Position numbers and translations under genes: made by a program. DNA of 64,000 bases, taken from Gloeobacter morelensis MG652769. Lineage in GTDB: Bacteria > Cyanobacteriota > Cyanobacteriia > Gloeobacterales > Gloeobacteraceae. Position 1 is the stretch's first letter. Each line of letters begins with the position of its first letter. The DNA is taken from NCBI RefSeq assembly GCF_021018745.1, contig NZ_CP063845.1, forward strand, positions 806,001 to 870,000, in the 5' to 3' direction. Below are positions 56,782-64,000 of this stretch, one piece after another. The notes beneath the pieces were generated by a model that was not told where the DNA came from, searched no databases, and was given only the letters and a program-made list of their open reading frames with translations.

Positions 56782-57348
56782 ATGACTCTCGTAAAGGCCC
56801 AACTCGTCCCCCAGGAAGGCGGCGGCTCGACAATCACGTTCTTGTACAACCCGAGTGCCATCTCGTTTACGCGCACGGTGGAGTGGAAAGAAAATAAAGG
56901 TTCGGTCGGCAATAACGACACCCTGCCCAGCACCGACTACAAAGGTGTCAAACCTTACCAGGTGACGATCGAGAACATGCTCATCGACACCTACGAGTCG
57001 CGCTCCTCCTGCCAGTCCTATATCGATGCGCTCAAGGACGCCGTCTCCCCCAAACAGGTCTCCGACACGACCGCCGGTGCGGACGGAGCCGCCGACGGCG
57101 GCCTGCTCAACCGCAAACGGCCGCTGGTCTACATGTTCACGATGGGCTCCAACATCCAGCTGCGCTGCGTGGTCACCACGCTGACCTACAATTACACGAT
57201 GTTTCTGCCCAACGGCGATCCGGTGCGGGCGATGATCACCCTCAAGCTCCAGGAGGTCGACGACATCGCCGCGGGCTCCCAGGGGGACAACGCCGGGGGG
57301 GCGAACCGGCAGGCGGATTCGCGCAGCGCCCGCACCCCGACCGGTTAG
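56782..57348 (+). CDS. CIS tube-initiator/tail assembly protein (Pvc7/gp53-like N-domain)
   Basis: A 188-residue protein: ITFLYNPSAISFTRTVEWKEN, YQVTIENMLIDTYESRSSCQ, RPLVYMFTMGSNIQLRCVVTTLTYNYTMF and RAMITLKLQEVDD form the conserved N-terminal domain of CIS tube-initiator proteins. Homologs commonly end in a LysM domain; here only a ~25-residue Gly/Asn/Arg-rich tail follows, so LysM is missing. GGAGA precedes the ATG by seven bases. It joins tube to baseplate in characterised systems. Confidence 0.85.
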   Translation: MTLVKAQLVPQEGGGSTITFLYNPSAISFTRTVEWKENKGSVGNNDTLPSTDYKGVKPYQVTIENMLIDTYESRSSCQSYIDALKDAVSPKQVSDTTAGADGAADGGLLNRKRPLVYMFTMGSNIQLRCVVTTLTYNYTMFLPNGDPVRAMITLKLQEVDDIAAGSQGDNAGGANRQADSRSARTPTG

Positions 57349-57390
57349 TCTCCAGCCGCTGTTCACCATTTTTATTCCAGGGTCTCAGCG

Positions 57391-59064
57391 ATGCCAAAGT
57401 ACAACTCGAAGCCGAATATCACCATCGACGGGATGAGCGGTGAAGATACCGATCAGCTCGCCATCAGCACCCAGCAGATCTGTGTGGAGGAGAGCCTGCA
57501 CCTGCCCGACGCCTTCACGCTCATTCTGCACAACCCCTTCACCCCGGGCCGGATGCGCGACATCCACCACTGGATCAACCACCCGGCCCTCAAAGTCGGT
57601 GCGAAGATCACCTTTGGTTTTCGCGCCGCCACCACGACCGCGCCGGAATTCGTAGCGGACAATGCCCTGCCGAAGCTGTTGGTGGGCGAGATTACCGGCA
57701 TCGAGACCCACTTCACCGAAGATCCCTCCGCGCCAATGGTTCTGCGCGGCTACGACATGTCCCACCGGCTGCACAAGGGCCGCTTCAACCGTTCGTTCGT
57801 CAACATGACCGACAGCGATATCGTCCGCAAAATCGTGGCGGAGGTGGGCCTGCAGGCCGGCGGCGAAATCGAAGAAAGCGGCATCCCCCACGACTATGTC
57901 TTTCAAGAAAACCAGACCAACATGGCGTTTTTGCGCGAACGGGCGGCGCGCATCGGGTTCGAGTTTTTTGTGCAGGACGAACAGGTACACTTCCACCGGC
58001 CCCGGGAGCTTGAGCCGGTGCAGCTGCGCTGGGGTGTGCGGCTGAATGCCTTTCGCGTGCGCATGAGCACCGCCGAGCAGGTCAGCTCCGTCGAGGTGCG
58101 CAGCTGGGATTACACCGAGAAAAAGACGATCGTCGCCACCGCCCAGAGCGAACAGGTGGTCACCAGGACCGGCTACGAACCGGGCAGTTCTTCCAATTCC
58201 CAGTTTGACCTCCAACCAAAACTGGTCGTGGTCGATCATCCCGTCTTCAACGCCCAGGAGGCCGACACGATGGCCCAGGCGATCTGCGACGAGATGGGGG
58301 GCGAGTATATCTTTGCGGATGCCCGCGCCGAGGGCGAGCCGAAAGTGCGTCCGGGGCGGCTGGTCAAACTCGTCGGCCTAGGCGAAAAGCTGACGGGCGA
58401 TTATTACGTCACCGACGCGCGCCACCTCTACCACGACCTGGTCTACACCACCGAATTCAGCGTGCGCGGCACCCGCGGCGGCAATCTCATGACTGGGTTG
58501 TCACCCCAGCCCAAGCTCAAACCCGGCCAGACCAACCTGGTGGGCATCGTCACCAACAACAAAGACCCCGAGGGCATGGGGCGGGTGAAAGTAAAATTTC
58601 CGACCCTCACCGAGGAGCACGAGAGCAACTGGGCACGCGTCGTCGGCCCCGGCGCCGGACCCAAGCACGGCATCTACTGGATGCCGGAGGTCAACGACGA
58701 AGTGCTCGTCTGCTTCGAGCACGGCGACATCCACCGGCCCTACGTGGTGGGTGGCGTCTGGAACGGTAAGGATGACACCCCTGAGACGGTGGACGATTCG
58801 CTCACCCCGGTAAAGCTGCGCACGATGAAGACCCGTGTCGGCCACTATCTGCGCTTTGCCGACGAGGACACGCCGCCGGACAAAAAAGGGATCTACATCC
58901 GCACCGCCGATAATTATCAAATTCAGATCAACGAGACCGACCAGTTCATGGAGCTGCGCACGCCGGGGGGCTGTTTTATCAAACTCGACGATGCCACGGG
59001 CTCGATCACGATCGAAGCGCCGATGACGGTGACCATCAAGGCGGGGCAGGTGTTCATCAACTAA
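57391..59064 (+). CDS. CIS spike protein (VgrG/gpD-gp5-like, Pvc8 type)
   Basis: A 557-residue spike. The gpD-like region covers residues ~1-350 (ITFGFRAATTT, LLVGEITGIETHF, VLRGYDMSHRLHKGRF, FLRERAARIGFEFF). An OB-fold gp5 domain follows (~375-470: LVGIVTNNKDPEGMGRVKVKF, RVVGPGAGPKHGIYWMPEVNDEVLV), then a short beta-prism tail (IQINETDQFMELRTPGG, ITIEAPMTVTIKAG). It trimerises at the baseplate centre and would carry the PAAR tip. It is the last plus-strand CIS gene; no effector domain is fused. Confidence 0.93.
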   Translation: MPKYNSKPNITIDGMSGEDTDQLAISTQQICVEESLHLPDAFTLILHNPFTPGRMRDIHHWINHPALKVGAKITFGFRAATTTAPEFVADNALPKLLVGEITGIETHFTEDPSAPMVLRGYDMSHRLHKGRFNRSFVNMTDSDIVRKIVAEVGLQAGGEIEESGIPHDYVFQENQTNMAFLRERAARIGFEFFVQDEQVHFHRPRELEPVQLRWGVRLNAFRVRMSTAEQVSSVEVRSWDYTEKKTIVATAQSEQVVTRTGYEPGSSSNSQFDLQPKLVVVDHPVFNAQEADTMAQAICDEMGGEYIFADARAEGEPKVRPGRLVKLVGLGEKLTGDYYVTDARHLYHDLVYTTEFSVRGTRGGNLMTGLSPQPKLKPGQTNLVGIVTNNKDPEGMGRVKVKFPTLTEEHESNWARVVGPGAGPKHGIYWMPEVNDEVLVCFEHGDIHRPYVVGGVWNGKDDTPETVDDSLTPVKLRTMKTRVGHYLRFADEDTPPDKKGIYIRTADNYQIQINETDQFMELRTPGGCFIKLDDATGSITIEAPMTVTIKAGQVFIN

Positions 59065-59447
59065 TCGCTGCAATTGCGAAGATTTCTGGAAAGGGTTACC
59101 GGGATCGCAGGCCGTGGTCCCGGCGGGCTGGTGCGGCTGGGATCGCTGTAGTAACTTCCCTTTTGTCGTCGGATACGGCGGCAAAGTGCGAAAAAGATTG
59201 CCGGGCACTCCGGTTCGTAAGAATGTACAATTGGCCCAACATTTCAATCCACACCATGCGCGACCAGTTCATCTCGATCGACACCTGCGTCCAGTCCCAT
59301 CTGCTGTTTATTGCCGCTTTGCGCCGCGCTCTGGCTATCGAGCAGCCCCTGCCTCTGCGCCCGCCCGCCCGTATTCACGACCGCCGTCCCCGGCAGCCCT
59401 CGTCCAGAGCGGTGGAGCACTGAGCTGAGCGAGCCTTGGAGCGGTTT
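59065..59447. other. Non-coding or decayed sequence after the spike gene
   Basis: No gene I can support. Open frames of 86-104 codons on the plus strand are Arg/Pro-rich and lack ribosome sites. Together with the remnant at 59448-59771 this ~800-base stretch looks like eroded accessory DNA. Confidence 0.4.
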
Positions 59448-59771
59448 TCAATAGGTTTTGCTCCAGCTCGGCCACCTCGTTCCCGCGTGGGCACGCAGGA
59501 GGGTTGGGCCATTTCGCCTGGTTGTAATCTTTTGGCAATTCCTGGTTCCTCCTGCGAAGTAATCCAGGCTTCGAGGGCATTTCGTCAACTGTGCTCTTGA
59601 ACCTGCGCAAGATCTGCTCGCCGGTTTACTTATCCCTGCCAGGACTTTTTCGTCCGGCCCGACAAGCTCGATCGCTCTGGCTCCAGCTTCGGTCTTAACC
59701 TCGGTGCCTCGTGCGAAGCGCGCGCCCGCCCGGCTCGCGGCAACAATGCCTGAAATTGGGGCGTTGCACAA
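59448..59771 (-). pseudogene. Possible remnant of a HINT-type (pretoxin/intein-like) domain
   Basis: The minus frame contains FARGTEVKTEAGARAIELVG and then PDEKVLAG. This parallels the first block of HINT domains (C-x-x-G-T-x-V-x-T-x-x-G-x-x-x-I-E ... G-D-x-V-L-A), but the catalytic Cys position is Ala/Arg. The rest (~70 residues) is not recognisable. HINT domains often precede C-terminal toxins in injected proteins, so the location beside the spike gene is suggestive. Evidence is one block only; it may be chance. Confidence 0.3.
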
Positions 59772-59872
59772 AAGGGTATCGACTATGGCGCAACCCCAAT
59801 ATCTTTGCGATAAAGCTCACAGAAATCTAGCCGGATGACACAATTAAACCAATGCACTGGAGAACGTCAGTT

Positions 59873-60469
59873 ATGACCACTACCCAGAGATTGACGTTCG
59901 AGCAATACCTCGAATGGGACGATGGCACCGACAAACGCTATGAACTGGTGGATGGGAGGTTGATCGAGTTGCCGCCAGAGTCAGAGCCCAACTCGTCCCT
60001 TGCCAACTTCCTCTTCCTCCAACTCGTCAATGCTGGAGTGCCGTTTCGCCAAATTCAACCCCATACCTGCGAACTTCAGGTACCGGTCTTACAGCCTGGC
60101 GATCCAGCGAATCGCTATCCAGACCTGGTAATTTTGCGGGAGGAGCATCTGGAACTGACTCGCAGACGACTCACTATCACCTTTGATATGCTGCCTCCCT
60201 ATCTGGTGGTCGAAGTTGTTTCACCAGGAGAACGCAACCGCGATCGCGACTATGGGCGTAAGAGAAGACAGTATGCAGCCCGAGGGATCCCAGAATACTG
60301 GTTGCTCGATCCCCGTGAGGACGCCATTACTGTTCTGCAGCTAGACCAGGGCACCTACTCTAATGTAGGCAAATATAAAGGCAGCGCTCAAATCCAGTCA
60401 CCAAAACTTGCCGAGAGGGGCATTACTCTTGTGCTAACGGCGGGACAGGTCCTGGAGGCAGTCAAGTAG
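59873..60469 (+). CDS. Uma2-family putative restriction endonuclease
   Basis: A 198-residue Uma2 protein: LTFEQYLEWDDGTDKRYELVDGRL, NRYPDLVIL, LVVEVVSPGERNRDRDYGRK and YAARGIPEYWLLDPRED give the PD-(D/E)xK core with its Asp, Glu and Lys. Uma2 genes are abundant and of unclear role in cyanobacteria. The ATG at 59873 is preferred (GGAGA upstream); another ATG lies 21 bases earlier. Slightly lower GC and codon style than the neighbours suggest independent acquisition. Its 3' end overlaps the antisense TIG remnant. Confidence 0.9.
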   Translation: MTTTQRLTFEQYLEWDDGTDKRYELVDGRLIELPPESEPNSSLANFLFLQLVNAGVPFRQIQPHTCELQVPVLQPGDPANRYPDLVILREEHLELTRRRLTITFDMLPPYLVVEVVSPGERNRDRDYGRKRRQYAARGIPEYWLLDPREDAITVLQLDQGTYSNVGKYKGSAQIQSPKLAERGITLVLTAGQVLEAVK

Positions 60470-60839
60470 GCACTGAATCTGGGTGGCACTATGAGCGCGA
60501 CCACTGATGGTCACCGAGTTGAGGGTGTGGAGATTCGTGCCGTTGACCAAAACCGTGTCGGAGGCACTGGCACTGAGCACGCCGCTGCCTGGATTGCCGA
60601 CCACTCCGTCGGTAGAGTTGTCGGGGTGGATTGCACGTCGAAGAAGCCGCCGCTGGCCGTTCCCCCCACCGTGCTCACAGAAACTGCTTCGTCGGTGGCC
60701 CCAAAAGGCACCGTCGCGGAGATCTGGCTTGCGGCGACGACCGTCGGCGGCAAAGGCGTGCAATCGAGCGCACCCTGACTGGGGGCGGTGTCGGTTCTGG
60801 AGCCGGGCTGAGCCAGGCGGACGGACTTGCTCTGCGGTT
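60434..60839 (-). pseudogene. Frameshifted IPT/TIG-domain remnant
   Basis: Two halves of IPT/TIG-like repeats lie in different minus-strand frames. Bases 60631-60729 encode SQISATVPFGATDEAVSVST and GGTASGGFFDV, the end of one TIG repeat. Bases 60473-60625 encode SDTVLVNGTNLHTLNSVTIS and SATQIQ, the first part of the next. One frameshift around 60626-60631 would join them. No intact start or full repeat remains. It follows the PAAR and 110-residue genes on the same strand and might be the eroded end of a surface or fibre protein. Confidence 0.45.
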
Positions 60840-60857
60840 GCAGCCCTGAAACCCGCC

Positions 60858-61190
60858 TCAGTTGTCGACTCTGACGTTTTGCAACAACGTCGCCGATGTG
60901 CCCCACTCCCGGCGCGGGCGGGCGTGGCAGGGGCTGCTCTCGATCTGCTCGATCGCCTGGCGCTGGCGCTCCCCGTGCCCCTCTAGAAAAGCGTCCGGGT
61001 CGAAGTGAGGCTCGCACTGGTGGAGCAGGTAGCGGGCATTGAGCCTGAGATCCCGGTTTGCCCAGATCCGAACGTTGCCTTCGGTGTCGAGGGCTAGATT
61101 CAGCCCCTGCAGGCGGAGTGTGCAATGGGAAGCCTGGCGCTCGAAGCGCAGGTTCCACAAACAAAACCAGAGAAATTTGAGCAAGTCCAT
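60858..61190 (-). CDS. Hypothetical protein encoded behind PAAR
   Basis: A 110-residue soluble protein starting MDLLKFLWFCLWNLRFERQA, with three Trp among the first 27 residues. A beta-type segment follows (LRLQGLNLALDTEGNVRIW), then a charged helical end (HGERQRQAIEQIE). AGGAG precedes the ATG, and the gene lies 13 bases after the PAAR stop, so they form an operon. No family recognised. A chaperone, adaptor or immunity partner for the tip is possible but unsupported. Confidence 0.62.
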   Translation of the reverse strand: MDLLKFLWFCLWNLRFERQASHCTLRLQGLNLALDTEGNVRIWANRDLRLNARYLLHQCEPHFDPDAFLEGHGERQRQAIEQIESSPCHARPRREWGTSATLLQNVRVDN

Positions 61191-61203
61191 GGGTGCTCCT
61201 GAA

Positions 61204-61482
61204 TTAGCCGATAAACGTATCGGGGCTGGCTGCTGTGCAGGCGCCCGCGCAACTGTTGGCGTCGGTGAGCCGGTGGGCGGGGATGCCTTCGTGAAAGACG
61301 CTCGTCGAGCCACCCACGGTCGTCGCTCCGCAACTGACCCCGTCGCCGATGACGGAGACCAGCAGGCCGTTGCAGAATGTTCTTGTGCACAGCATCGCCG
61401 AGATGGTGCCCGTCGGGGTGATGCAGGGAGGAATCGCCGGGCAGGATTCCGGGTCGCCCATGCGGGCTTGCGCCAGACCCAT
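61204..61482 (-). CDS. PAAR-domain spike tip protein
   Basis: A 92-residue PAAR protein: short beta repeats with SVIGDGVSCGATTVGGSTSV, GIPAHRLTD and Cys/His residues (CPAIPPC, VSCG, CAGAC) fit for the metal that sharpens the tip. PAAR proteins cap VgrG/gp5-type spikes. The ATG follows GGAGA. It lies 2.1 kb from the spike gene on the opposite strand, separated by decayed DNA and a Uma2 gene. No toxin extension is fused, so any effector would be separate. Confidence 0.82.
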   Translation of the reverse strand: MGLAQARMGDPESCPAIPPCITPTGTISAMLCTRTFCNGLLVSVIGDGVSCGATTVGGSTSVFHEGIPAHRLTDANSCAGACTAASPDTFIG

Positions 61483-61629
61483 AAGGTCTCCGTAGTGGTT
61501 GGGCTATCCCTATGTTTAGGGACAACGCTCCCCAGCCCTTAGTGCTGTGGAGTACCGCCAATCCAAAAACCCGCCTCCTCCGTACACTCAGCAAATGCAG
61601 CCACCCGCAGCTTGAACAGGAGCAGCACG

Positions 61630-62079
61630 ATGCCCAGCAAAGTCTTCAAATCAGAAGCCGAATGGAAAAAAATTCTGACACCCGAACAGTTTTTGATCAC
61701 GCGCAAAAAAGGCACCGAGCGGGCCTTTACGGGTAAATACCACGACACCAAGCAGGTGGGTATTTACCAGTGCGTCTGCTGTGAAACGCCCTTGTTTTCG
61801 TCCGCTCAAAAGTACGACTCGGGGACGGGTTGGCCCAGCTTCTGGGGACCTGTCGACCCGAAAAACATTGCCACCAAAGCCGATTTCAGTCTTTTTATGC
61901 AGCGCACCGAGGTGCTCTGCGCGGTGTGTGACGCCCACCAGGGCCATGTCTTCAACGACGGTCCGCCCCCGACCGGCTTGCGCTACTGCATCAATTCCGC
62001 CGCGCTCAAGTTTGTCAAATCGCCACTGGTGAGCCGTCTGGGCCGGGGTTTTATTGAATACCTCACAAGCCAGGTCTGA
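61630..62079 (+). CDS. msrB: Peptide-methionine (R)-S-oxide reductase MsrB
   Basis: A 149-residue MsrB. The four zinc Cys lie in [10 protein letters not shown] and [13 protein letters not shown], the substrate block is [12 protein letters not shown], and the catalytic Cys is in [12 protein letters not shown]. It reduces R-methionine sulfoxide in damaged proteins. CAGGAG lies upstream of the ATG at 61630. Length is normal for stand-alone MsrB; the C-terminal tail ([15 protein letters not shown]) is a small extension. Confidence 0.94.
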   Translation: MPSKVFKSEAEWKKILTPEQFLITRKKGTERAFTGKYHDTKQVGIYQCVCCETPLFSSAQKYDSGTGWPSFWGPVDPKNIATKADFSLFMQRTEVLCAVCDAHQGHVFNDGPPPTGLRYCINSAALKFVKSPLVSRLGRGFIEYLTSQV

Positions 62080-62256
62080 TGGCTGCTTTTTGTACAAACA
62101 CGGTACGCTAAAGAATCTGGCAGTTGGATTGGCGTCCGGTCTGCACAACATTGTTATCCTCCGGTTGCTGCGTCTGAGCCCAGTCGATAAAATTCCAATG
62201 CAAAGTCGCCAATTTGCTCAGAAGACCAAACAAGATCCTCGATGATTTGGCGGAGT

Positions 62257-62487
62257 TTAGTAGGAGCCATCGTCAAGCTGGGCATCAGTGAAGACCATGA
62301 TTCCAAGGCGGGGATCTCCCGGATGATACGATAGAAATTCAATACCAATCGGCTCTCCCGTCTCCTCGTCTTTAATTTGGATAATTCCGTCTCCAAGTTC
62401 GGAACTAATCTGATTTTGAGTGGGCTCCTTCCAGAAAACCGTTAGAAGTTTTGTGCTCGGCTCGTAAAACACTTTCATGGAGGACAT
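62257..62487 (-). CDS. DUF2283-family protein (putative antitoxin-like)
   Basis: A 76-residue protein with the DUF2283 pattern: MKVFYEPSTKLLTVFW, then DGIIQIKDEETGEPIGIEFL. Such proteins usually follow a short DUF4258/PBECR-like gene and are thought to act as antitoxin-type partners. AGGAG six bases upstream supports the ATG at 62485-62487; a second ATG nine bases later overlaps the stop of the upstream (frameshifted) partner as TGA/ATG. The gene itself looks intact. Confidence 0.78.
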   Translation of the reverse strand: MSSMKVFYEPSTKLLTVFWKEPTQNQISSELGDGIIQIKDEETGEPIGIEFLSYHPGDPRLGIMVFTDAQLDDGSY

Positions 62488-62787
62488 AGGCGCTCTCCTG
62501 CTTTGATGGCATCAGTTTGGTATGCGGCAATCAAAAAACCTTCTCCATTTAACCGTTTTGCAACAGCCACCATCCATCTTTCTACTTTGATTAGGAATGT
62601 AAAAAAGAAGCACATTGGAATTTCTGCTGCTGCGCCTAATTTCTAACGGAGTGGTAAGGGCTTGTTTCACCAAATATTCTTTATCGAATAAATTGGGATG
62701 CTTCTCCAAAAGCCTTTGCCAGTAGTTCTCGGTTGTTCTCACAGTGAACCCCGGCGGTGTTGCCACCTGAAACTTCCATGATGTCAT
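62475..62787 (-). pseudogene. Frameshifted DUF4258/PBECR-like toxin-type gene
   Basis: The first ~65 codons (WQRLLEKHPNLFDKEYLVKQ, LTTPLEIRRSS, VLLFYIPNQ) match the HP...L..P..I pattern of short RNase-fold partners of DUF2283. The frame then reads implausible Cys/Arg-rich residues to a stop at 62512. The next frame instead gives RWMVAVAKRLNGEGFLIAAY and TDAIKAGERL, exactly the expected family end, stopping at 62475 over the DUF2283 start. A one-base shift near 62575-62590 separates the two. It is either an inactivated toxin, a sequencing error, or (less likely) recoding. Confidence 0.7.
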
Positions 62788-62932
62788 CAGGCTTGAGCGC
62801 TCACATTGCTTCGGGCTTCCCCATGCAATTACTATAAATTATGCTTGAGTACAGCAGGAAAGAGTCCTGGAGGCTAGATTCCATCTCCCCCGATATAATA
62901 AAAAACGGCGTCAATGGACAGGTCTTGGGCTG

Positions 62933-63571
62933 ATGGCCATGGATGTGACCGATTTTTTTCGCGCCAGCGCCGGACGCTGGTTCTCGCAGCGCAATCGCCT
63001 CGATCTGACCGGCCGCCGCGCTGAGGGGGGCCGCAGCGAAGTCGAAATTGCCTGTCTGGCAGCCGACGATCCGCGCGCGGTCGGACTGTGCCGTCTCGGC
63101 GGTATCGATCCTGAGCGCGCCGCTGGAGCTTTACTTATCGAGTGGAAGGGTGCGCTCGATTTCGACACCAAGACCTACGCCGGCCGCTCTTTGCTGGTGA
63201 GTGTTCCCGACGCACCCGGCTCGGAGCAAGGAGATCTGGTGGCCCAGAATGGCGCGGGCGGTGAGCCGATGGTCGGGCGCTTTCGGATGGGCGAGGACGA
63301 CGCTCTGACTTTGTTGACCTGCCAGGGCGCTGTCGAGATCAAGGAGCGGTTGCTGTTTGCCAGCCCGAACCTGCGCCTGCGCGCGAGCGTGGTCACCGGC
63401 CCGGACGGCCTGAGTGTGACGACCTTCTGCTCGGAGGTGCGCAGGGCAGAAGCCCCCCCCGCTCAGCAGTCGCCGCAGACCCAGGCGCGCACCTGGCCCA
63501 GCCAGACGAACGAACTGCCAGATTGGATCACCGAGGAGATGGCCAACAAGGGCGATAACCCGGAGGTTTAG
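62933..63571 (+). CDS. CpcS/CpeS-type phycobiliprotein lyase
   Basis: A 212-residue lipocalin-fold lyase: MDVTDFFRASAGRWFSQRNR is the family N-terminus, followed by beta strands through LLIEWKGALDF, VGRFRMGEDDALTLLT and KERLLFASPNLRLRASVV. These enzymes attach phycocyanobilin to the Cys-84-type site of phycobiliproteins in the cytoplasm. The last ~40 residues (Pro/Gln-rich, then LPDWITEEMANKG) are a usual extension. ATGs at 62933 and 62939 are both possible. Its stop overlaps the convergent mscS stop by four bases. Confidence 0.88.
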   Translation: MAMDVTDFFRASAGRWFSQRNRLDLTGRRAEGGRSEVEIACLAADDPRAVGLCRLGGIDPERAAGALLIEWKGALDFDTKTYAGRSLLVSVPDAPGSEQGDLVAQNGAGGEPMVGRFRMGEDDALTLLTCQGAVEIKERLLFASPNLRLRASVVTGPDGLSVTTFCSEVRRAEAPPAQQSPQTQARTWPSQTNELPDWITEEMANKGDNPEV

Positions 63572-64000
63572 CGGGAAGTCTCCTCCGGGCGGCGGCTGCC
63601 TGTCGGGGGAATGCTGCCGTTGGTGGTGCCGTCGATGACGACGCGCACCTCGCGCTGGGGAAAGGGAATCGCAATCCGGTGGGTGCGCAGGGCCGCCTCA
63701 ACGGCGAAGTTGAGCTGGGATTTGAGCCTTGGGATCAAATTGGGCGCACTTACCCAGACGAGAAGTTCGAGATTGAGCGACGAATCGCCGAAGCCAGCCA
63801 GCCACACCTCCGGCGCCGGCTCGGCCAGCACGCCTGTTTGTCGGGCTGCCACACCTAGCAATATCTGCCGGGTTCGGTCGAGATCGCTGCCGTAGGCGAC
63901 GCCGATGGGCAAACGTACCCGCGTCTGGGGCTTTCCGCGCGTCCAGTTGATGACACGGTTGCTCACAAATTCGGTGTTGGGGACGATGATCATGATGTTG
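63568..64000 (-). CDS. MscS-family mechanosensitive channel, N-terminus beyond window
   Basis: The C-terminal ~144 residues of an MscS protein: IIVPNTEFVSNRVINWTRG is the beta-domain exit motif, then the alpha/beta vestibule (VRLPIGVAYGSDLDRTRQIL, SSLNLELLVWVS, LRTHRIAIPFPQREVRVV). The frame runs off the right edge, so membrane segments are not seen. The family releases solutes under hypo-osmotic stress. A short polar tail ends the protein. Confidence 0.92.
   Translation of the reverse strand, partial: NIMIIVPNTEFVSNRVINWTRGKPQTRVRLPIGVAYGSDLDRTRQILLGVAARQTGVLAEPAPEVWLAGFGDSSLNLELLVWVSAPNLIPRLKSQLNFAVEAALRTHRIAIPFPQREVRVVIDGTTNGSIPPTGSRRPEETSR

Overview
The window is GC-rich cyanobacterial DNA. 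Phycobiliprotein lyase-family genes (CpcS-like near 62.9 kb, CpcT/CpeT-like near 36.5 kb), kinases and FHA proteins with zinc-ribbon N-termini, and several conserved cyanobacterial-type hypotheticals point that way. The base composition and gene style would fit the Gloeobacter lineage, but that is an inference from memory and not a database match. Genes are tightly packed; many convergent pairs abut or overlap at their stop codons.

Region A (1 to about 25 kb, almost all on the minus strand) is an exopolysaccharide locus. The likely transcription order is: wza-like export protein, Wzc-like copolymerase/tyrosine kinase, Wzy-like polymerase, GT2, Wzx-like flippase, initiating sugar-phosphate transferase and GT4. 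A second block carries a PhyH-like oxygenase, a secreted Ig-like protein, a GT4, three sulfotransferases, a Cps2T-type glycosyltransferase and a secreted glycoside hydrolase-like protein. The dTDP-sugar genes rfbB-rfbA-rfbC and a second sugar nucleotidyltransferase (cut by the left edge) follow. The one sizeable plus-strand gene is a secreted IPT/TIG-repeat protein. The leader upstream of wza holds a hairpin plus U-run that looks like an attenuator.

Region B (26 to 43 kb) is mostly housekeeping: conserved hypotheticals, a tyrosine-recombinase-fold protein that has lost most of its active site, the phosphate importer pstS-C-A-B behind a possible Pho box, surE, glmU, purS, three small stress-type membrane/amphipathic proteins, a secreted CpcT/CpeT-family protein, an ABC exporter pair, an acyl-CoA ligase-like enzyme, rpsF and ssb.

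Region C (42 to 61.5 kb) is the most unusual part. It encodes components of a contractile injection system (CIS): tail tube, tube-initiator-like protein, VgrG/gp5-like spike and a PAAR tip. No sheath, gp25-like, other baseplate or AAA+ ATPase gene is visible. Between tube and initiator lies a single 9.7-kb gene for a 3239-residue, acidic, Pro/Glu/Ala-rich and apparently disordered protein. Its last ~30 residues match the end of a 91-residue protein encoded just before the tube. Immediately upstream sit two FHA-domain proteins and a membrane pseudokinase fused to a PstS-like extracellular domain, suggesting phospho-signalling or scaffolding tied to the injection system. Around the PAAR gene are decayed remnants (IPT/TIG, possible HINT) and a Uma2-type nuclease.

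Region D (61.5 to 64 kb) holds msrB, a DUF2283 antitoxin-like gene whose upstream toxin-like partner is frameshifted, a CpcS-like lyase, and the end of an MscS channel gene cut by the right edge. I saw no rRNA, tRNA, CRISPR array or intact insertion sequence.
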